Assembly (NCBI GenBank): GCA_029706075.1
Contig: JAINUG010000166.1
Location: forward strand, 387,501-451,500
Reading direction: 5' to 3'
DNA from: Aldrovandia affinis
Lineage: Eukaryota > Chordata > Actinopteri > Notacanthiformes > Halosauridae
DNA: 64,000 nucleotides
This document shows, one piece after another, positions 58,290 through 64,000 of the stretch. The notes under the pieces are model-generated. The model saw only the letters and a program-made list of their open reading frames with translations, was not told where the DNA came from and ran no database searches. How positions within the stretch are numbered: the first letter of the stretch is position 1; each line of letters opens with the position of its first letter. The translations under genes were made by a program, and so were the position numbers.

Positions 58290-59678
58290 ATTGGTTCAAA
58301 TGTGAATATTTATAAGGTTGCCAAACACAGCAAGCGAAGGTTACTCAAGTAGTCAAACCATTTAATTAAAATAGTGGAATTAAGACACTCAATACCACAC
58401 TCTACAATTGTACTAGCTAGAGCTCATCAGTACATGAGGTTCCACTACAGGGGCATCCTAAGGCAAATCACTCCACAGACAAATCAACCATTATAAGAAA
58501 GGTCACGTTGTGTGTGTGAGAGCGGAGAGAGAGACACGCTGTTTATTTTTATCATTTGTTTATTTGTATTTGCCATAGCCTATTTATTCTAACACTAACA
58601 TTTTATCTTTGGTTATTTGATGCAGATATGAAGCTTTGTATATTATGTGTTTTCTATTGAGTATGTAGCTAATAGTTTTACGGTTTTACACAGGTTTCTG
58701 GCAAGGTTATGATTTGGGCTGGCTTTTATTGAATTGGGCGGGTTTTCAGTTTGATTGGGCTGGAAACTGTCAATCTGATCTGGCAACACTGCGCCCAATT
58801 CAAAACTAAACCGAAAGTGAAACCCAACAAGCGTTTTGCTGACTGGCAGGAGTGTCAAGTGTTTTTGTGAAAAAAGGTAAGGATTACATGTTATTGAGAG
58901 ATCTACAGCGATATTACAGAGATATGTAACGTATATATGTAGGCTACTACAGAGATATTTTGCATTGTTTACTAAAAAATAGATTTCTACGTAGTGCACA
59001 CGAGGTTTATGTATCACTTAAACGTTGTTGGCTTATTTGCTGAAAAATAACTAGAGTATGTTTCGCATTTCCAGCAATAATGTTACTTACTCGGACCATA
59101 AATGGGTGTACTATGTGCTTGCAGTGTCTACAATTTGTAATAAAGTCGATAATCTTATGCATACATCAAGAGGCGAATATACGCATGTCTTGCGTTGTCA
59201 CGCATGTGCCAACGTGTCGAATGTATACGTCCGCTACCCACCCAATACAGCTTGTAGCGACATTTGGAATAATGGGTTTAATGAGCGAGTTTACCTTTTA
59301 CGTATACCTTAGAATATGTCATATGTCATATGTCAGGGATGTGGTAGGTGTGGAACCTGTTAATTAAAATGTGAACAAGTCCATGGTGAGTTCTATAGTT
59401 ATTTTAGACCCAGAATGCGTAGATGCGTTAAGAATATTTATTTATCTTAACGCTGGCAGGAAACGAAAGTAAAACCGTGTCGCGAAAACACGTAGAACTG
59501 AAACAAACCAAAATAACTAACGAACAGGAACAAACAAAACTAGCTAATAAGAAACTCCAAAACGTATTCCAAAAACACGGAATAAACAAAACACTGGCAA
59601 TCGAACAAGAACACGAATAAACAATATCACGAGAGGCACTCAAAACTAGGCAATAGTGGTTTCGACAACGCAAACAAG
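58290..59678. other. no gene recognised
   Basis: AT-rich intergenic DNA without recognisable coding sequence. Confidence 0.45.
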
Positions 59679-60436
59679 GGCCGTGTCCGAAACCGCTCAC
59701 TCGTTCTCTATTCCCTATTCCCTATATAGTATATACTATATAGTGTACTATTTAGAGAACGAAAATAGTGTTTTCGGAGACTACAACTGAACGTCATTTG
59801 CGTCAAAAAAAGTGCAGGATATTCAGGTGACGCAAGCGGATGTGCTCAGTATCATAAACAAACCGAGCACTCATGGCGGCAGGTTTAAATGTGCTAAAGT
59901 TTTGATTTTCAAAGACGGGCAAAATGTTGTGTAAATGTAAATAAATGTAAGTAACGTTAAGCTAGCTACCTTTTCTGTATTTAACACGTTAATAGCCTGG
60001 CTTTTTACGTAAGTTAACTCAGGAATAGCCTGGCTTTTGTACAAAAGCCAGGCTATTAACGTGTTAAATACAGAAAAGTATTTAGCTTAACGTTACTTAC
60101 ATTTATACACAAAATTTGCGGCGGTAGACATTCCGGTCATTTCTGTCGCCATTCTTAGCCCTTCTCTCCTTCGGTATGACACTCGTTCGCATTGCATTGT
60201 GGTAGACGGGATCAATTCTAGGGCAAAGTAGGGTACAGTCGATGTACACTACAAATCACGGTGAATTGTGGGTATTTTCTCGTTCCCTATTTAGTGTACG
60301 AAATTCACATTTTAGAATGCAGAGTGTCGCACTCTACAAAATGGATCACCTTCAGCCATGTACAAATGGCGAGTGGTCTCTGTCCACACAAAATAGTGTA
60401 CTAAATAGGGAATAGGGAGTGGTTTCGGACACGGCC
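59679..60436. mobile_element. 758-bp MITE-like element with internal cruciform
   Basis: Ends GGCCGTGTCCGAAACCGCTC and (reverse complement) GGCCGTGTCCGAAACCACTC, with AAG on both sides as a possible 3-bp target duplication. The centre (59947-60100) is a long inverted repeat including AATAGCCTGGCTTTTGTAC and its complement. Confidence 0.85.
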
Positions 60437-60735
60437 AAGATGTCCAAGCAAGGAACAGAGAAATTCAGCTGGTTAAATGTCCTCCCGTAATGACCTTGAT
60501 TAGCTAGGTGCATTCTTGGCGTGTCTTTTACTCCTCGCGATTGGCGCTTGGGGGAAATGCTTGTTAGTTGACAGAGTCGTGACATCATATTTGTACATTT
60601 GTGCAATGAATGCTGCAGTATTTCGAACTTGATTCTGTTGCCCATATCAAGAGACATTTATGCAACTAAAGATGATGTTCATATTCACAACCTGGTTTCG
60701 GCAGGAGAGAATAGCAGAAGCGTGGGTGGTATTCA

Positions 60736-60751
60736 GAAACTGAAAGAAACT
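60736..60751 (+). promoter_or_regulatory. ISRE-like element upstream of the TAP2-like gene
   Basis: GAAACTGAAAGAAACT matches the interferon-stimulated response element pattern GAAANNGAAANN. It lies about 810 bases upstream of the TAP2-like ATG. TAP genes are known to be interferon-inducible. The distance is long and function is inferred. Confidence 0.35.
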
Positions 60752-60844
60752 GCATTTAGGCCCAGCACTAACACTGACTTCATTGTCTTGATGAGCAGTT
60801 GATTCATGAAACGAGGTGTGTTAGTGAAGGGATTAATAAAATAG

Positions 60845-60925
60845 GATTGGGTTAGTGCTGGCCTGGGAAAAAAGCCTGCACACCCAGTAGGTCTTGAGGA
60901 CCAAACTTGGACACCTGTGGTGTAC
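60845..60925. mobile_element. hAT-type MITE fragment
   Basis: GGTCTTGAGGACCAAACTTG then GACACCTG resembles one half of a common hAT MITE. The rest is absent. Confidence 0.45.
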
Positions 60926-61559
60926 ACAACCTATGCTTCTGCAATAGTCCTTGCATGGGTGCAGGTGGCAGTCTAAGTAACAAAATCAGCACATTTTCCC
61001 TTAAGAAAAGAGATGTTTTTTTAATTGACAAAGAAACACTTTCTTGAGACCTGTGTAAATGTATCTCACTTGTTCACTTTAAGGGCACCAGTGGGTAAAA
61101 AATATCCACACATGCATGGATGATGAAAATCACAACGCCATCTATGTCATACAAGAGCATAGGTTTCGTTTGAACATTGTGGTGGACCACAAACGGTAAA
61201 ACAATTTATGATCATAATTGAGGGGGACACTGGCAATGTACCATCCATTAAATCTCAAGACCTTCTAAACTCAATAAATGGCAGAGCCATTCAAATTAAG
61301 TTTGAATTATGCTATCTACAGGCGTTAAATATGCGTTTTATTTTCTGCATTGGCTCATTTTAAGGTTTTGCTTTTATGGAACTGGCAACTTTGCTGCAGA
61401 GTCCTGGCAACAATCGGCTGATGACATAACGACATGAGCGACCACCATTGTTGTTTTATATTTAGACCATGACCGTCTCCTTCCCCAATCTCTGTTTTGT
61501 GACTCCAGTACAGGACCCATTCGAGTGTGGCTGACCGCTCCTTCCTGCGTTTGGACAAG
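60926..61559. other. upstream region of the TAP2-like gene
   Basis: No repeat recognised. Presumed promoter/5' UTR. No clear TATA or CCAAT box close to the ATG. Confidence 0.4.
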
Positions 61560-62070
61560 ATGGCGGGCAGCGGCGTGAGAGCGTACGGGATGGTCCTGTT
61601 ATGTGACCTGGCCCTCTGGGGGCTGGTGTGGGGAGGCCTGGTCCTGCTCAGGTGGCCCAGCGGGGGAGGGCTGGCCCTGGGGTGGCTGTGGGCGCTGGGC
61701 GCCGTGAGGTGGGCCCTGCTTCATCGGCTCTCCCTGGCCGCGCTGGGCGGGCGGGACCGGCCCGTGCTGAGGCGCTGGGTGGCGGCGCTCTCCCTCCTGG
61801 GCCCGGCGTTCGAGAGCGGCAAGGCGGCGCTCCAGCAGGGGACCCGGAGCGGCCCGGTCCCTGATCCGGGCGCAGTGGCCGTGAGCGTGGTCGCCGCCTC
61901 CGCCGCCTGCCTGTTCTGGGAGCTCACCTTCCCCGAGGCCAAGAGGAGGACGCGGGGCGGGGCGGAGCAGCAGGAGGCCAAGGCGCTGTTCATGAGGGTG
62001 GTCCATTACTCCAGACCTGACGCCCTGCAGCTGGGCGCAGCTTTCCTCTTCCTCATCCTGGCTCTCATCT
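61560..62070 (+). CDS. tap2: TAP2-like peptide transporter, first exon (partial gene)
   Basis: Half ABC transporter of the TAP/TAPL group. TAP2 pairs with TAP1 in the endoplasmic reticulum membrane and pumps cytosolic peptides to MHC class I. Only exon 1 is in the window: 170 codons plus one base, ending at ATCT before the donor GTGAGTAC (62071). It starts MAGSGVRAYGMVLL and has hydrophobic segments at about residues 8-30, 37-55, 73-86, 104-121 and 155-170, which fits the N-terminal TMD0 plus the first core helix. The end, ALFMRVVHYSRPDALQLGAA, then FLFLILALI, resembles the TAP2 sequence that opens the core transmembrane domain (LLxLSRPDxxxLxAAFxFL). The ABC domain lies beyond the window. TAPL (ABCB9) is the main alternative. 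The exon is very GC-rich. No in-frame ATG lies upstream nearby. Confidence 0.72.
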
Positions 62071-62154
62071 GTGAGTACGGCGGTGTGTGGTTACAGTGCC
62101 ATTCCCACCCGATAACAGATAACTATTTTTAGTTTTTTTGTTTTGTTTTTTTGC

Positions 62155-62240
62155 AGGGACAATGCATATTAATGAACATTTCTGTAAATATGCCAGAGTT
62201 AGCCAAAAGGCTAGTTTACATCTGTAGTCCCTGGCCAGAT
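62155..62240. repeat. interspersed repeat, as at 34.03 kb
   Basis: ACATTTCTGTAAATATGCCA then GAGTTAGCCAAAAGGCTA and CATCTGTAGTCCCTGG. In the TAP2-like intron. Confidence 0.5.
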
Positions 62241-62979
62241 GTTACAATAGGCTCCCTAAAAAAGAACAAAACAACAGCTTGTAAAAAACATTGATAAAAT
62301 CTACATATAAAAAAAAAAAAAATAAAAAGAATAATAGTGTTGGAGCAAGAAGGTTAGCAGCCAGAAGCATAGAATACATGAAGCATGCAGGACAAACAGT
62401 AAACAGCATTAGCCAAGTAGAGGCATCCAGGCAAGGCTTTGCAAAGGCATATAGCTCATGAAGCGAAGCATGCAGCAGCACATTAAGCAGCATTAAACAG
62501 GTATTATGAGTAACTATGACAGTAACTCTAACTATGAATAGTCATTTTGCATCTACATCAAGAACGTTTCTATCGTTGATTTAAAATGTTATTGTGGACT
62601 CTTCAGAAGTTTAAGTCATAATATTAAAGCATAAAAGGAAAGTTTGAGGATGACACGCTAGGTATGGTACTTGCATTGACTACAGCGCTTTCTTCAGAGC
62701 CTCATTTTGTGACAATTCTTGTTGAAAATTTGAATGAAATTCCATTGCTCTTCAGAGGACGGTCTGAGTCAGGAAGAGTCAGGAACAGCAATTCTATTAT
62801 AGCATCAGCAACGACAGGGGGAAACACAACAGTTAAAAGGTCAGGCACTCCAGCGGGGAATGCAGCAGCAGGGCCAGAAACAGCAGCAGCAGAAGGGGCT
62901 GAATTCAGAAGAAAGAACAGGCGATCGGCCAGATTCCCCAGCACAGGCCGATTTCTCACGGCGACTGTGAGTCTGAGGA

Positions 62980-63600
62980 AATCAATGCAGCTGTGGATGT
63001 TCCAGAGTGCTGGACACCACAGCAGTTTGTAGAGAAAAGGAGGCAGCATCCCTGGCTTGTCTGTCAGAAGAAATCAGCTTGGATGTTCGTTTTGCCAAAT
63101 AGTGAACACTAGCAAAATGCCAGTGGCAAACACACCCATGTAGCAGTTGAATGGGTAAAAGTTTGTGTCTTCCTCAGGTGCTACAATGATAGTCCTGCCG
63201 GCAGTGTAGTATAATGGTTAGGGGGCTGGGCTTGTAACTCAGAGGTTGCTGGTTCGATTCCCAGGTGGGGCCACTGCCGTTGTACCCTTAAGCAAGGTAC
63301 TTAACCTGAATTGCTTCAGTAACAATATCCAGCTGTATAAATGGATTGTATGTAAAGAAATGCCAATTGTGTAAGTCGCTCTGGATAAGAGCGTCTGCTA
63401 AATGCCTAAAATGTACGAAAATTCACAGGCACAAAAGTTCAGAGTCCCCTGTAGCTGCAGAGAAAACGATGAATCAGGCCAAAGAGAAGAGCGTGGAGAT
63501 AGTGACAGACACGAGGAGATCAGTTTGTGTCAACAGACAGGATATACAGGGTCATATAGAGACAATGGCTTATTTATAAGATGGACTTTACACTCTGACA
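62980..63600 (+). pseudogene. hAT transposase remnant split by a SINE
   Basis: 62995-63180 reads CWTPQQFVEKRRQHPWLVCQ and then EWVKV-like pieces. After a SINE, 63415 onward reads KIHRHKSSESPVAAEKTMNQ. This order fits the N-terminal zinc-finger and following region of ZNF862-like hAT transposases. Stops and frameshifts break it. Lies in the TAP2-like intron. Confidence 0.5.
63199..63412 (+). mobile_element. SINE family A, full length
   Basis: GCAGTGTAGTATAATGGTTA head, CCTTAAGCAAGGTACTTAAC, core AAGTCGCTCTGGATAAGAGC. Confidence 0.9.
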
Positions 63601-63928
63601 AACCCTATGCTAATATTTACTACCACATTATGATGAGGAAGACAGTTGTAGGAATCATTCTTCAGGTTGTCAGATCGGTCCGAAATGGAAAGAGCCAGAG
63701 TCCAAGGGTGGTGAAAAGCAAAGCAAAGTTAGTTTGTTTACAGCTTTTGCCCGAAAGTAGCTCACCTGCTACCGGGGTAGACAAAGATGCACTGAAGAAA
63801 AACGTGTCAGTCCTGCTTATGTACACGTTTTCAGAAGCCTGAAAACAAAGAAACACGGGGCACTCAATTGTGAGCACCCACTGCAAAGGCGGCTTCACTC
63901 TTAGGGCAGATCAGTCTCACTTCCTTGT

Positions 63929-64000
63929 TACATTACATTACATTACAGGCATTTGGCAGACGCTCTTATCCAGAGCGACATACAACAAAGTGTTAAGTTG
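63929..64000 (-). mobile_element. SINE family A, cut by window end
   Basis: Tail ACATTACATTACATTACAGG and reverse core CGCTCTTATCCAGAGCGAC. Confidence 0.85.

Noticed and set aside
61599..62006. Minus-strand open frame opposite the TAP2-like exon
   Set aside because: GC-rich shadow without recognisable domains.
62702..63049. 115-residue minus-strand frame in the TAP2-like intron
   Set aside because: No recognisable protein. The plus strand there fits a hAT remnant better.

Overview
This window is vertebrate nuclear DNA, almost certainly from a teleost (ray-finned) fish. It has intron-containing genes with GT-AG splice sites, long CA/GT microsatellites, and dense fish-type repeats: tRNA-derived SINEs with the V-SINE-like core (GTCGCTTTGGATAAAAGCG), Tc1/mariner elements, hAT elements and MITEs, and L2-like LINEs. 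The style of the commonest SINE reminds me of elopomorph (eel or tarpon) genomes, but that is an impression only and the species cannot be named from the sequence.

Four host genes can be supported. atp5pd (ATP synthase peripheral-stalk subunit d) lies on the minus strand, coding 17574-21099 with a non-coding first exon near 22121. kctd2 (BTB/T1 domain protein) is on the plus strand, 22908-27622, in six exons, and is divergent from atp5pd. slc16a5 (monocarboxylate transporter-like, MCT6 type) is on the plus strand with coding exons from 45010 to 55260. The first exon of a TAP2-like half ABC transporter is on the plus strand at 61560-62070 and continues beyond the window. From memory, kctd2, atp5pd and slc16a5 are also neighbours on human chromosome 17q25.1, which supports the assignments. 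The atp5pd start-codon exon is two bases short of what its reading frame requires, so that gene is either disrupted here or carries a sequence error.

Region by region: 1-6 kb holds minisatellites, microsatellites, a SINE and a small hAT derivative. A CCAAT-rich, promoter-like stretch lies near 6.1-6.45 kb. 7.3-10.2 kb contains a decayed, unnamed mobile-element-like gene with a possible D-D-E triad, broken by two MITEs and a SINE, with a repeated AACCCTGTTAC motif on both sides. 10-17 kb holds SINEs, a Tc1 fragment and a decayed L2-like LINE. 17.5-27.6 kb holds atp5pd and kctd2. 27.6-38 kb is probably kctd2 3' UTR followed by repeat-rich intergenic DNA. 40.5-45 kb is a nested transposon block: a Tc1-like element carrying a SINE and a hAT element, then a palindromic Tc1. 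45-55.3 kb is slc16a5, 55.3-61.5 kb is repeats, and 61.5-64 kb is the start of the TAP2-like gene with a hAT remnant and SINEs in its intron.

The host genes form no operon-like system. The strongest candidates for something undescribed are the 7.3-10.2 kb element with its motif cluster and the palindromic Tc1 at 43.2-44.9 kb.
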